From IMG/VR virus record IMGVR_UViG_3300029448_000159, positions 1 through 35,922 of that record: a stretch of 35,922 bases of DNA; one strand, 5' to 3'. Below, piece by piece: positions 1 to 7,344 of this stretch (positions within the stretch are counted from its first letter, which is position 1; every line of letters begins with the position of its first letter). Below the pieces are notes generated by a model. It did no database searches and was not told the DNA's origin. It was given only the letters and a program-made list of their open reading frames with translations. The translations under genes and the position numbers were made by a program. The stretch comes from a virus.

Positions 1-104
1 CAGTTTTCTTATGAAGCACTGTTATTTCCACAGTTTAACAAGGGAAACTTTGAGGGAAAACCTAACGGAGAAAAGCTATGAAACTACGAGATTACATCCG
101 CGAC
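1..104. repeat. Terminal direct repeat, left copy
   Basis: These 104 bases are repeated at the right end of the window (35819-35922). The only difference is base 99, C here and A at 35917, which would change integrase codon 8 from Arg to Ser. The repeat contains the integrase ribosome site (ACGGAG) and its first nine codons. Because it runs into a coding region and begins exactly at the window edge, it reads more like the overlap of a circular assembly than an evolved packaging repeat. A true terminal redundancy is not excluded. Confidence 0.9.
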
Positions 105-950
105 AATGCGCACTTAATTTGGCCCACCAGGCACCACTGCAAGAGATCCATCCAGAAGCTCCAAGAGTTTATGTCTTTTAATGACAACGGCTCCCGCGAT
201 CTGTCTGACTTCAGCGCACGAGACATCAAAACGTACACAAAATGGCTACGCGAAGAGGCCCCTAATGTGCGCTCAAACAAGCGTGGCTTGAGTAAATCGA
301 CAATAAACAAAAGACTAGCGGCAGTCAGCAAAGTATTCGATACCGCCGTTGATGATGGACTGGTGAGCGGCAAGCCTAAAATAAAAAATGAGAACGTACC
401 GACTGAGCGCGGGCGACACTTTACTGAACGCGAGATTGCACTATTGAAGCGTTATTACGCCGACTCAGATTATCCAGAGATGGGTGACTTTTTAGAGCTC
501 TGCATGAACACGGGAATGCGGAATTCAGAGATACTGTCGATAAATAAACGTGAAGCAAGTGCCGATGACGAAGTCGCTGGAAAAATCATTGATAACGGAA
601 CGGCTGTGCGGTTAGAAAACACAAAAAATGGCCGAGGGCGTACAGTGCCGCTTAATCAAAAAGCAAGTCGAGCTTTAAAAAATTTAGGTTACCGCCCCTT
701 TGATTACTACAACCATCATGACTTTTACAACAGTTGGCAAAATGCTAGAAGAAAAATAGCGCCCGGTGATACGTCCTTTGTTTTTTATTGTGCTCGGCAT
801 ACATTTGCGTCATATCTAGCAAACGAGAAGAATATTTCCATCAAGATCATTGCTGATCTGATGGGGCATACAGATATTTCGACAACAGCTAGATATATTC
901 ACACGAAACCATCGCAGGCGTTCGCGATTGTGAGTGCACTAGAGTTATAA
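78..950 (+). CDS. int: Tyrosine recombinase / phage integrase (290 aa)
   Basis: Site-specific recombinase expected to integrate the phage into, and help excise it from, the host chromosome. The N-terminal half (about residues 1-105) has the helical SAM-like core-binding fold with the usual SKSTINKRLAAVSKVF segment. The C-terminal catalytic domain shows Arg148 (TGMRNSEIL), Arg240-His241 (ARHTFASYL), His264 (LMGHTDIS) and nucleophile Tyr273 (TTARYIH). The first residue of the HxxR box is Tyr instead of His, a replacement I recall in other integrases. The start is supported by ACGGAG about 8 nt upstream. A sigma70 promoter sits about 230 bp upstream across the circle join and an intrinsic terminator follows. 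The adjacent tRNA-Leu on the opposite strand suggests tRNA-Leu as the integration target, as described for some cyanobacterial podophages. Length and motifs are complete, so it should be active. Confidence 0.96.
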   Translation: MKLRDYIRDNAHLIWPTRHHCKRSIQKLQEFMSFNDNGSRDLSDFSARDIKTYTKWLREEAPNVRSNKRGLSKSTINKRLAAVSKVFDTAVDDGLVSGKPKIKNENVPTERGRHFTEREIALLKRYYADSDYPEMGDFLELCMNTGMRNSEILSINKREASADDEVAGKIIDNGTAVRLENTKNGRGRTVPLNQKASRALKNLGYRPFDYYNHHDFYNSWQNARRKIAPGDTSFVFYCARHTFASYLANEKNISIKIIADLMGHTDISTTARYIHTKPSQAFAIVSALEL

Positions 951-964
951 ATACTTATGGAATC

Positions 965-995
965 GACTCTCTGAAAGTTTTAAGGGAGTCTTTTT
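965..995 (+). terminator. Intrinsic terminator after integrase
   Basis: A 7-bp stem (GACTCTC at 965-971 with GGGAGTC at 984-990, one G-U pair) is followed by five T (991-995). It begins 15 nt after the int stop, so it would separate int from the RNA polymerase gene or attenuate readthrough. Confidence 0.75.
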
Positions 996-1000
996 CTATT

Positions 1001-1061
1001 GTCGCTACATAAAATAATCATTGTGTCCCCCCATTGAGGGAAGCAGTGATTATTTTGCGAC
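1001..1061. repeat. Long imperfect inverted repeat before the RNA polymerase gene
   Basis: GTCGC (1001-1005) pairs with GCGAC (1057-1061), and AAAATAATCA (1011-1020) pairs perfectly with TGATTATTTT (1047-1056). Only TACAT bulges on the left arm. An inner TCCC/GGGA pairing can form within the apical part. This lies between the int terminator and the start of the RNA polymerase gene. It could be an RNA structure controlling RNAP expression, an RNase III-type processing site or a DNA operator. The sequence alone does not decide. Confidence 0.7.
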
Positions 1062-1094
1062 ATGCGTTACTCACTACGAATTAGGAGAAAACAA

Positions 1095-3584
1095 GTGAAA
1101 AGTGTTCAAGACATTAGCGAGCGTGAGTCAAAAACTTTGGGACTTCAACGACACGCTAAAAAGCAAGCAAAACAATCTCCGCAGTATCGCCAAGCAGAGC
1201 TCATTGTAATATCTGAAGTGCAACAAGACGTTGCAGACTTCATTCGCGCCGAAATAGAGAGTCAAGAGCGCGCATCGGCTGGTAGACGCATGAAGTGGTA
1301 TGACGACCTCAAAGACTTAAACTGTGACGTGCTAGCGTTGCGAGCGCTTCAGTGCGCCGTAAGCGGTGCGATTAATAACAAGCCTTTTGTGGCAGTTATG
1401 GCTGGCATGGGCGAGCACATCTACCAAGAATTCCTTGGGCAGCAATTTGATGACGCTGAAGATATTGATCAGGCGAAGCAAAAGAAGAAACTTTTTGAGA
1501 AAAAAACGTTGTATAGCAGAATAAGATTTGTGCAGGGGCTGCTGATTGAGCACACGAAGTGGAAGACCGAGAGAAAAGTCACAGCAGCAACGCCATTAAT
1601 TAACGCGGTTCTCGCGTCTAAAGTCTTTGAACGGTATGAGCGGACAGTGAAAGTTCATGGTAAATTGAAAACAGAAGTAAGGGTTATTTTTAGTGCGCTT
1701 GGCACAGCAAGCCTTGAGGCGCACAACGAGCGCATAGAGTGGGCAGCAGTAGTGTTTTTACCAATAGCTGGCAAGGATGCGCGGGGTGCTCAACTGAAGC
1801 CGGTGCCATGGACATCAACGAAGTCAGGCGTCTATCACGACCCCAAATTGTCGGCATTAGTACCTCTCATACGCAACGGTGCTGAAGCTCAAAACACGGC
1901 AATTGACGCATTGTGTGCAAAACGCTTGCCGAAATTTATGGAAGCGTTGAATGTACTGCAGAATGTGCCATTTGAGATAAATGAATATGCATTACGTGCT
2001 GTTAAACACGCCTGGGCGAATAACATTGTTTTAGCTAAATTTCCGTCGCAAATGCGCTTGGATTTACCGCAGCCTGCGAAACATTGGGACGACATGAGCC
2101 GTGACGAGCGAGAGCTTTTTAAGCAAGATCGCCAGGCAGTTAAAGAACGCAACTTGCAAATCACAAATGACGTGTGGCAGATGCGCCAAGACACCGACAT
2201 CGCGGACCTTCTGATAGAAAAACAAGAATTTAGACTTGGAGCAAATTGCGATCGACGTGGGCGTGCTTACTTCGTCTCACCCTTTAATTATCAAAGAGGT
2301 GATTATCAAAAAGCTCTTTTTTTGTTAAAAAATAAACAGCCAGTAAGACACAGTTTGAAATGGCTTCTCATTCACGCGGCGAATACTGGCGATTTTGATA
2401 AAATTGCAAAGCGCGAACTCGTCGAGCGGGAAATTTGGGCCACAATGAATTTGGATTGGATCACAGCGTGTGGTAAAGACTTTGAGCTCAACACACAATG
2501 GCATCAAGCCGACAAGCCGTTCCAATTTTTGTCGGCGTGTAGAGAGCTGTATTTATACACACAAGATCCTGATAATTACGAGAGCGGCCTCCCGGTCGCA
2601 ATTGACGCGACGAACAGTGGGGCGCAGCATTACAGCGCAATTACGCGAAGTCAAAAAGATGGTGCGCTCTGCAATCTTGTACCACAAGACAAAATCGCGG
2701 ATCTTTATCAAGTGGTTGCGGATAAAGTCACTGACAGCATTAGCGAAGATTCCAGCGAAAAATATCAAACTCAGCGGCAACAGTGGTTGGCTTATGGAAT
2801 TGGTAGAGGCGATGTGAAGCGGAACGTGATGACGTATTTTTACTCGTCAAAAGCGTGGGGCATGGCACAACAGCTTGTCACTGACACAATGCAGCCGTTG
2901 GAGCGTAAAAGGTTAGCAGACCGAGAGTTTGAGCATCCATTTGGGCGTACCGAGTGGGAGCACAAAAGTGCCGCAATGTACGCCGCGAAACACGTTTTTT
3001 GCGCGGTGGAAAGCACCGTAAGTTCGGCGGCAGAGACTATGTCATATTTGCGCAGTTGCGCGGGTCTGCTTGCGCTCGAAAACAAGCCATTGATATGGAA
3101 AACGCCAAGTGAATTTGTGGCGCATCAATATTACGCTCACAAAGTCGGCAAAAAGCTCAAACTCTGGTTTTTTGAAAATGAATTAAGGCTTCCAACGCAC
3201 AAACGTCGCACTGTAGCGATTGCGGACTTTACGGGTAAATGCGACACACATCGGATGAAAAATGCGTGCGGTGCAAATATTATTCACAGTTTAGACTCTG
3301 CGCACCTTTTGCTGACAGTTCTTGCGTGCCAAGAAAAAGGCATCAATGATTTTTTTGTTATCCACGATTCCTTTGGGAGCACGTCTGCTGACATGGAAAA
3401 AATGTACGCGACTGTGCGTGAAACGTTTATTGACATGTACCAAGATTATTGTATTTTCGATGTGGTAGACAAAAGTGTGCGCGCTGTTTTGTCTGTCCCG
3501 AACCTTGAGAAAATAGAATCAATTCCGACTAAAGGCGATCTTGATTTGAAAGAGATCACAAAAAGTGAGTGGTGCTTTAGCTAA
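1095..3584 (+). CDS. T7-family single-subunit DNA-dependent RNA polymerase (829 aa)
   Basis: Transcribes phage middle and late genes from phage-specific promoters. Motif A is IDATNSGAQHYSA with catalytic Asp504. Motif B is VKRNVMTYFYSSKAWG, with Lys575 and Tyr583 matching T7 Lys631 and Tyr639. Motif C is HDSFGS with Asp758. The C-terminal foot PTKGDLDLKEI...CFS resembles the T7 end. I prefer the GTG at 1095, preceded by TTAGGAG at a good spacing, over the in-frame ATG at 1062, which has no ribosome site and lies partly in the upstream hairpin. The upstream start would give 840 aa. The gene sits second in the early region behind int, an order also known from integrase-bearing marine podophages. 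All catalytic residues are present. Confidence 0.97.
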   Translation: MKSVQDISERESKTLGLQRHAKKQAKQSPQYRQAELIVISEVQQDVADFIRAEIESQERASAGRRMKWYDDLKDLNCDVLALRALQCAVSGAINNKPFVAVMAGMGEHIYQEFLGQQFDDAEDIDQAKQKKKLFEKKTLYSRIRFVQGLLIEHTKWKTERKVTAATPLINAVLASKVFERYERTVKVHGKLKTEVRVIFSALGTASLEAHNERIEWAAVVFLPIAGKDARGAQLKPVPWTSTKSGVYHDPKLSALVPLIRNGAEAQNTAIDALCAKRLPKFMEALNVLQNVPFEINEYALRAVKHAWANNIVLAKFPSQMRLDLPQPAKHWDDMSRDERELFKQDRQAVKERNLQITNDVWQMRQDTDIADLLIEKQEFRLGANCDRRGRAYFVSPFNYQRGDYQKALFLLKNKQPVRHSLKWLLIHAANTGDFDKIAKRELVEREIWATMNLDWITACGKDFELNTQWHQADKPFQFLSACRELYLYTQDPDNYESGLPVAIDATNSGAQHYSAITRSQKDGALCNLVPQDKIADLYQVVADKVTDSISEDSSEKYQTQRQQWLAYGIGRGDVKRNVMTYFYSSKAWGMAQQLVTDTMQPLERKRLADREFEHPFGRTEWEHKSAAMYAAKHVFCAVESTVSSAAETMSYLRSCAGLLALENKPLIWKTPSEFVAHQYYAHKVGKKLKLWFFENELRLPTHKRRTVAIADFTGKCDTHRMKNACGANIIHSLDSAHLLLTVLACQEKGINDFFVIHDSFGSTSADMEKMYATVRETFIDMYQDYCIFDVVDKSVRAVLSVPNLEKIESIPTKGDLDLKEITKSEWCFS

Positions 3585-3603
3585 AGATTCCACGGTTTGC
3601 CCT

Positions 3604-3620
3604 CGCCGCCTACGGGCGGC
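3604..3620. other. GC hairpin with TACG loop downstream of the RNA polymerase gene
   Basis: GCCGCC and GGCGGC form a 6-bp stem around TACG. As + strand RNA this is a C(UACG)G loop, a member of the very stable UNCG class. It is followed only by TTAA, not a T run, so it is a weak terminator at best. The same stem recurs at 4004-4019 with a proper T tract. The stop codon of the minus-strand HTH ORF lies inside it. Confidence 0.55.
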
Positions 3621-3789
3621 TTAACTCGTTAACCAAGTCCACCGTCCGAGCCAGAGAAGCCCCCAACACGATCAGATAAAAGCGCCGTGGGTAATCTACT
3701 GCCCAATTTCGGAGGGTGTTCTCGGGGACTCCAGTGAACTCAGAGAGATCCTTGAGTCCTTTAAAGTCGTGGCGCTTGGCGCATGGCAA
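3610..3789 (-). CDS. Putative small helix-turn-helix protein on the minus strand (up to 59 aa)
   Basis: Apparently the only coding gene on the minus strand. No ATG is available; a TTG at 3787-3789 gives 59 aa, but no ribosome site is visible and an in-frame stop lies just upstream. The translation contains a helix-turn-helix-like stretch: LKDLSEFTGVPENTLRNW, then YPRRFYLIVLGASLART. I recall similar LSE-TGV-TL-NW sequences in small phage DNA-binding proteins, but the match is from memory. The location, between the RNA polymerase gene and the first replication gene and opposite in direction, fits a regulator of the early/middle switch or of lysogeny. It could also be a decayed gene. The protein-like sequence is clear, but the functional status and start are uncertain. 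Confidence 0.5.
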   Translation of the reverse strand: MPCAKRHDFKGLKDLSEFTGVPENTLRNWAVDYPRRFYLIVLGASLARTVDLVNELSRP

Positions 3790-3802
3790 AAAGGTAAATT
3801 AC

Positions 3803-3988
3803 ATGACTGAAGCACAATTTAAAACTCTTTTGTTGCGGTATGACTTTACTTATCCGTTTAGCGACGACCACAGCGCATATAAGCGCGGAGAAGCCCAACA
3901 GCTTGAGATTATTAAAGCAATTAAACAAGACACCACAGGCTCATTAGAAAGCCTCTATCGTTCTTTTATGACACTTCATAGTTTATAA
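3803..3988 (+). CDS. Small conserved-type phage protein, function unknown (61 aa)
   Basis: The start ATG is preceded by AAAAAGG at suitable spacing; an ATG further upstream (3716) would place extra codons across the minus-strand HTH ORF and is not preferred. The protein is soluble, without membrane segments. A central TYPFSDDHSAYKRGEAQQLE stretch resembles the SDDH..(W/Y)..G motif I recall in small unknown proteins of other podophages. It is followed 15 nt later by tandem terminators. It stands alone between RNAP and the replication operon, the position where T7 relatives keep host-takeover genes, but no function can be assigned. Confidence 0.75.
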   Translation: MTEAQFKTLLLRYDFTYPFSDDHSAYKRGEAQQLEIIKAIKQDTTGSLESLYRSFMTLHSL

Positions 3989-4003
3989 ATTTTTCCCTCC
4001 CTT

Positions 4004-4025
4004 GCCGCCTTTGGGCGGCTTTTTT
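4004..4025 (+). terminator. Intrinsic terminator 1 of a tandem pair
   Basis: GCCGCC (4004-4009), loop TTTG, GGCGGC (4014-4019), then six T (4020-4025). It closes the transcript that covers the early genes and the 61-aa gene. Confidence 0.85.
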
Positions 4026-4027
4026 AT

Positions 4028-4052
4028 GCCCCTTTTTGTCAGGGGCTTTTTT
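4028..4052 (+). terminator. Intrinsic terminator 2 of a tandem pair
   Basis: GCCCCT (4028-4033), loop TTTTGTC, AGGGGC (4041-4046), then six T (4047-4052). It is directly behind the first hairpin and just upstream of the SSB ribosome site. The tandem layout suggests an effective early stop for host polymerase ahead of the replication genes. Confidence 0.8.
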
Positions 4053-4088
4053 ATTTCCGTTTCAAAACCACAAAAGGAGAAACACCTC

Positions 4089-4595
4089 ATGACGAAAGAA
4101 AAGAAACTACGCTTTCAAACACCGATAGCTGAGACTAGTTACACGCATTTAACCACCCCGGACTTTGAGTACAACGACGATGGCGTCTATAGCGTTATGC
4201 TGGTCTTTGATCAACGTCCACAGTTTTTCGACGAGATGGAAGCATATGCCGCAGAGACTTTCGGAAAAAAGAAAGTAAGCCTCCCCTTCAAAAAAAACGA
4301 TGAGGATCGCTGGGTTTTTAAAACCAAGTCGAAGTATCGTCCAAAGTTCTTTGATTCGACGGGCAAAGGTATACCCGATGAAGATGTTCGTAACATTTGG
4401 GCGGGATCAGTGGTGCGCGTTGGGGGTACGTATAAAGCGTTTGATAACGCAAGCAAAGGCGTGACAACGTATCCTAGTCGGGTTCAAATTATTAGCTACG
4501 CACAGTCAAACACCGGCTTTGACGCCGTAGACGACGGGTTTGTTCACGAGGCAGTCGCCCAAGACACATTTGACGCCGATGAAGATCAATTCTAA
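4089..4595 (+). CDS. T7 gp2.5-like single-stranded DNA-binding protein (168 aa)
   Basis: Coats single-stranded DNA at the replication fork and contacts the polymerase and helicase. It has an OB-fold-like pattern with YNDDGVYSVMLVFD near residue 25 and IWAGSVVRVGGTYKAF near residue 100. The very acidic tail ends in Phe (DTFDADEDQF), the hallmark of T7 gp2.5, whose terminal Phe docks on partner proteins. Start chosen at 4089 because AAAAGGAG lies about 9 nt upstream; a longer frame from 4002 runs through the terminators. First gene of the replication operon; its end overlaps the endonuclease gene by 17 nt. Confidence 0.85.
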   Translation: MTKEKKLRFQTPIAETSYTHLTTPDFEYNDDGVYSVMLVFDQRPQFFDEMEAYAAETFGKKKVSLPFKKNDEDRWVFKTKSKYRPKFFDSTGKGIPDEDVRNIWAGSVVRVGGTYKAFDNASKGVTTYPSRVQIISYAQSNTGFDAVDDGFVHEAVAQDTFDADEDQF

Positions 4596-5001
4596 ACGGC
4601 GATACCGCTCTGGACTCGAAGAAAAGATCAGTGCGCAGATCACAGCAGCACGACTTTGTGTTGAGTACGAAATGCACAAAATCAATTATTTAGTCCCCGC
4701 GCGTGCTGCTACTTACACACCGGATTTTCGCTTACCAAATGGACGGGGCGGCTTTTTTTTTGTCGAGACGAAAGGACTTTGGGATCTCGAAGATCGCAAG
4801 AAACATTTACTCATCAAAGAGCAATACCCGGAACTTGACATCCGTCTAGTTTTCCAAAACGCCAACGCGCGGATCTACAAAAAATCAAAAACAACATACG
4901 CCATGTTTTGTCATAAAAACGGCTTTATGTTTGCGCACAAAAAGATTCCAGACGATTGGCTTTACCCACAGGAGATATCTGATGCGGCAAACAATTCTTA
5001 A
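4579..5001 (+). CDS. T7 gp3-like endonuclease I, Holliday junction resolvase (140 aa)
   Basis: Cleaves branched DNA and, in T7, also helps degrade host DNA. The match to T7 gp3 is obvious: RSGLEEKIS, YTPDFRLPNG, FVETKGLWD and DRKKHLLIKEQYPELDIRLVF in order. The T7 catalytic residues Glu20, Asp55, Glu65 and Lys67 correspond to Glu14, Asp49, Glu63 and Lys65. The start ATG at 4579 overlaps the SSB end, giving translational coupling. A small GGFFF insertion before the active-site strand is encoded over a run of nine T (4753-4761). Length is close to the family norm of about 150. Confidence 0.94.
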   Translation: MKINSKRRYRSGLEEKISAQITAARLCVEYEMHKINYLVPARAATYTPDFRLPNGRGGFFFVETKGLWDLEDRKKHLLIKEQYPELDIRLVFQNANARIYKKSKTTYAMFCHKNGFMFAHKKIPDDWLYPQEISDAANNS

Positions 5002-5284
5002 TCTTGTTGAAAACGAAAAAGAGCGTAAATTTTTGGAATATCACAGAGACAATCCACACATTTATGAGCTGTTCAAACGTTATGCACTTGTTGCGATTGA
5101 TAGCGGAAGAACGCGATTTGGCGCCAACAGCATCATTGAGCGCATACGCTGGTACTCGTCGGTAGAGTCCAATGAAGATTTCGGATTCAAAATCAATAAC
5201 AACCATGCGCCCTATTATGCGCGCCTTTTTGTCGGCCAGTATCCGCAGCATTCTAAATTTTTCTCACTACGAAATTTGGGGTGA
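4982..5284 (+). CDS. Conserved-type phage protein, function unknown (100 aa)
   Basis: The start is fixed by CAGGAGATATCTG before the ATG; it overlaps the endonuclease gene by 20 nt. The sequence is charged and soluble with NPHIYELFKRYALVAI, FGANSIIERIRW and NNNHAPYYARLFV. I recall small phage proteins with the same N-IFERIRW...NNN..YYAR pattern, but no biochemical role is known to me. It is nested between endonuclease I and DNA polymerase in one operon, so a replication or nucleotide-related role is only inferred from neighbours. Confidence 0.8.
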   Translation: MRQTILNLVENEKERKFLEYHRDNPHIYELFKRYALVAIDSGRTRFGANSIIERIRWYSSVESNEDFGFKINNNHAPYYARLFVGQYPQHSKFFSLRNLG

Positions 5285-5288
5285 TGGC

Positions 5289-7076
5289 GTGCGCATAGCT
5301 TTTGATTTAGAAAGTGACGGACTGCTCCCTGATCTCACTAAAATACATTGTATAGCTTTTCAGTGTCTGAACCTTGAAGGCGCCAAGCCAAAGATTCGGT
5401 ATACGCCAACCGGGCTTGAGGACACTGTGAAATTGTTGAATGAAGCTGACGAAATCATTGGACACAACATTTTAAATTTCGACATTCCAGCGATTCAAAA
5501 AGTTTATACGTGGTTCAAACCGCGGGGGAAGATTACCGATACGCTTGTTCTTTCACGCCTTGTTCGCGCTAATCTTCGCGAAGACGACCTGGTTTTTAGG
5601 GTGAAGAACAAAAAGTCACCGCTCGCTGGATCTAAAATCGGTAGTCATAGTCTGGCGGCATGGGGTATTCGGCTCGATTTTCCGAAAGGCGATTACACCG
5701 GCGGCTGGCAAAAGTTTACGAAAGATATGGCGACGTACTGTATGCGCGACGTTGATGTCACTGTGAAGCTCTATGACTATCTGTTGAAGCAAAAGTTTAG
5801 TGAGCAAAGCATTGCGCTTGAACATAAGATGGCAGTAATTTGTGACGAAATCGGTAGTAACGGTTGGACCTTTAACATTCCAAAAGCTAAATCTCTTTAT
5901 GCTGATTTAGTATCCCGCCGAGCAGTTCTTGCAGATGAACTGAAAAATCTTTTTGAACCCTGGGAGGAGACTGAAACATTCATCCCGAAACGCGACAACA
6001 AAACGCTGGGCTATAAAGCGAATGAGCCGTTTATCAAGCGCCGCACTGTCGAATTTAATCCCAATTCGCGAGCACATATCGCCCGTTGCTTAATTCAAAA
6101 ATATAGTTGGGAGCCAAGGGAATTTACACCAACTAAAGATCCTAAAATTGACGACCTCGTACTTGCCAATCTGCCATATCCAGAAGCGCAAAAGATAGCG
6201 CAAATGTTCTTAATTCAAAAGCGCATCGCGATGCTAGCGGAGGGTACAAAAGCGTGGATGAGTCTCGTTGAAGACGACGGAAAGATCCGCCATCAATTAA
6301 TTGCTAATGGCACAGTGTCTGGTCGCGCATCTTGTCGATCACCAAATCTACAGCAGGTGCCGGGGGTACAATCCAAATACGGTAAAGAGTGCCGAGAGTT
6401 ATTTACAGTCCCCGACGGATGGACGCTCTGCGGTGCGGATCTCTCGGGCATCGAAGTACGTTGTCTGGCGCATTTTTTGTACCCCTGGGACCAAGGCGAA
6501 TACGCGAATATTATTCTGCGCGGCGACATCCACACATACAACCAAAAGGCTGCTGGACTTGCCGAGCGCTCGCAAGCAAAGACAATGCTGTATGCCATGC
6601 TCTTTGGCAGCGGAAACGCACGCCTTGGCGAAATCGTAGGTGGTAAAGCAGAAGATGGAAAAGTCATCAAAGAGCGTTTTAACAAAGCAGTTCCAGCTTT
6701 TGCGAACCTACAAGACAAACTCAGAGAAACGCACGAAAAACGAGGACACCTAATCGGTCTAGACGGGCGAAAACTTTACATACGTTCTGCTCACCGCGCG
6801 CTAAGTCAACTTTTGCAATCTGCCGGCGCAATCATAAGTAAACAGTGGGTAGCCAATATTCACGAGGCGATTGCAACGGACGGCTTATCTAAAGATGCAC
6901 GCATAGTCGGGTGGATACACGACGAAGTGCAAATCGCAACGACAACAGCGGAGGTCGCGGAACATGTCGGTAATTTATCTAGACGAATGGCGAAAAAAAC
7001 GGGCAGAGACTTCAATTTTAAGATTGGAATCGAAGCCGAATATAGCACCGGCAAATCATGGGCCGATACCCATTGA
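5289..7076 (+). CDS. T7-type family A DNA polymerase with 3'-5' exonuclease (595 aa)
   Basis: Replicative polymerase. Exonuclease domain: Asp6/Glu8 in FDLESDG, GHNILNFDIP, DTLVLSRL and YCMRDVDVT. Polymerase motif A: GADLSGIEVRCLAHF with Asp384. O-helix: RSQAKTMLYAMLFGSG with Arg427, Lys431 and Tyr435 (T7 Tyr526 position); Phe439 replaces T7 Tyr530. Motif C: WIHDEVQ with Asp545/Glu546. At 595 aa it is over 100 residues shorter than T7 gp5. Much of the loss falls between the palm and thumb, where T7 carries its thioredoxin-binding loop, which looks about halved here. The GTG start at 5289 has GGGG seven bases upstream and lies 4 nt after the previous stop. The longer frame from 5172 would overlap the upstream gene and is unlikely. 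Confidence 0.95.
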   Translation: MRIAFDLESDGLLPDLTKIHCIAFQCLNLEGAKPKIRYTPTGLEDTVKLLNEADEIIGHNILNFDIPAIQKVYTWFKPRGKITDTLVLSRLVRANLREDDLVFRVKNKKSPLAGSKIGSHSLAAWGIRLDFPKGDYTGGWQKFTKDMATYCMRDVDVTVKLYDYLLKQKFSEQSIALEHKMAVICDEIGSNGWTFNIPKAKSLYADLVSRRAVLADELKNLFEPWEETETFIPKRDNKTLGYKANEPFIKRRTVEFNPNSRAHIARCLIQKYSWEPREFTPTKDPKIDDLVLANLPYPEAQKIAQMFLIQKRIAMLAEGTKAWMSLVEDDGKIRHQLIANGTVSGRASCRSPNLQQVPGVQSKYGKECRELFTVPDGWTLCGADLSGIEVRCLAHFLYPWDQGEYANIILRGDIHTYNQKAAGLAERSQAKTMLYAMLFGSGNARLGEIVGGKAEDGKVIKERFNKAVPAFANLQDKLRETHEKRGHLIGLDGRKLYIRSAHRALSQLLQSAGAIISKQWVANIHEAIATDGLSKDARIVGWIHDEVQIATTTAEVAEHVGNLSRRMAKKTGRDFNFKIGIEAEYSTGKSWADTH

Positions 7077-7344
7077 TAAAACGCTTCTATCAAATGCAAC
7101 TGAGGAAATTCTGGACATCCTAGCAATGCATATGGTTCTTGATATCGCGAATCGGACGCCTTTTACATGCAAATCCAAATTTGCTCGGCAGCACGCAGAA
7201 TGGATAGCCGTGTGCGCAAGCGAAGGATTCCTAACAACGAAAGTCTCTTCCGAAAAATGGGGCAACCGTTGGCGCACCACCAATAATGGTAAGCAACTTT
7301 TAGAGGAGCTCCAGCATGACATTAAAGACTTTCTTGACGAATGA
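6964..7344 (+). CDS. Unknown protein overlapping the 3' end of the DNA polymerase gene (126 aa)
   Basis: Begins inside the polymerase gene and shares 113 nt with it in another frame. The ATG has GGAGG nine bases upstream, and the N-terminus MSVIYLDEWRKKRAE looks like a genuine protein start. The part after the polymerase stop has a winged-helix-like look: LAMHMVLDIANRT, FARQHAEWIAVCASEGFLTT, then WRTTNNGKQLLEEL. No family is recognised. It ends 29 nt inside the exonuclease gene. A shorter product from an internal start cannot be excluded, but no better start after 7076 is visible. A DNA-binding accessory role is a guess from fold impression only. Confidence 0.7.
   Translation: MSVIYLDEWRKKRAETSILRLESKPNIAPANHGPIPIDKTLLSNATEEILDILAMHMVLDIANRTPFTCKSKFARQHAEWIAVCASEGFLTTKVSSEKWGNRWRTTNNGKQLLEELQHDIKDFLDE

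Noticed and set aside
1-104. Interpretation as a phage attachment-site duplication (attL/attR)
   Set aside because: The repeat covers the integrase leader and start, is identical apart from one base and ends exactly at the window edges; the tRNA-Leu is a better attachment candidate and occurs only once.
1066-1088. ACTCACTA followed by GGAGA, similar to the T7 promoter
   Set aside because: The spacing and the bases between differ from the T7 promoter, and GGAG is better explained as the ribosome site of the RNA polymerase gene.
4002-4088. Longer start for the SSB protein
   Set aside because: It would be read through two intrinsic terminators; the ATG at 4089 has a strong ribosome site.
5172-5288. 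Longer start for DNA polymerase at 5172
   Set aside because: It lies within the upstream gene in another frame, and T7-type polymerases begin just before the FDLE exonuclease motif, as the GTG at 5289 gives.
6293-6718. 141-codon minus-strand frame opposite DNA polymerase
   Set aside because: Fully antisense to conserved polymerase motifs, no ribosome site, no recognisable protein features.
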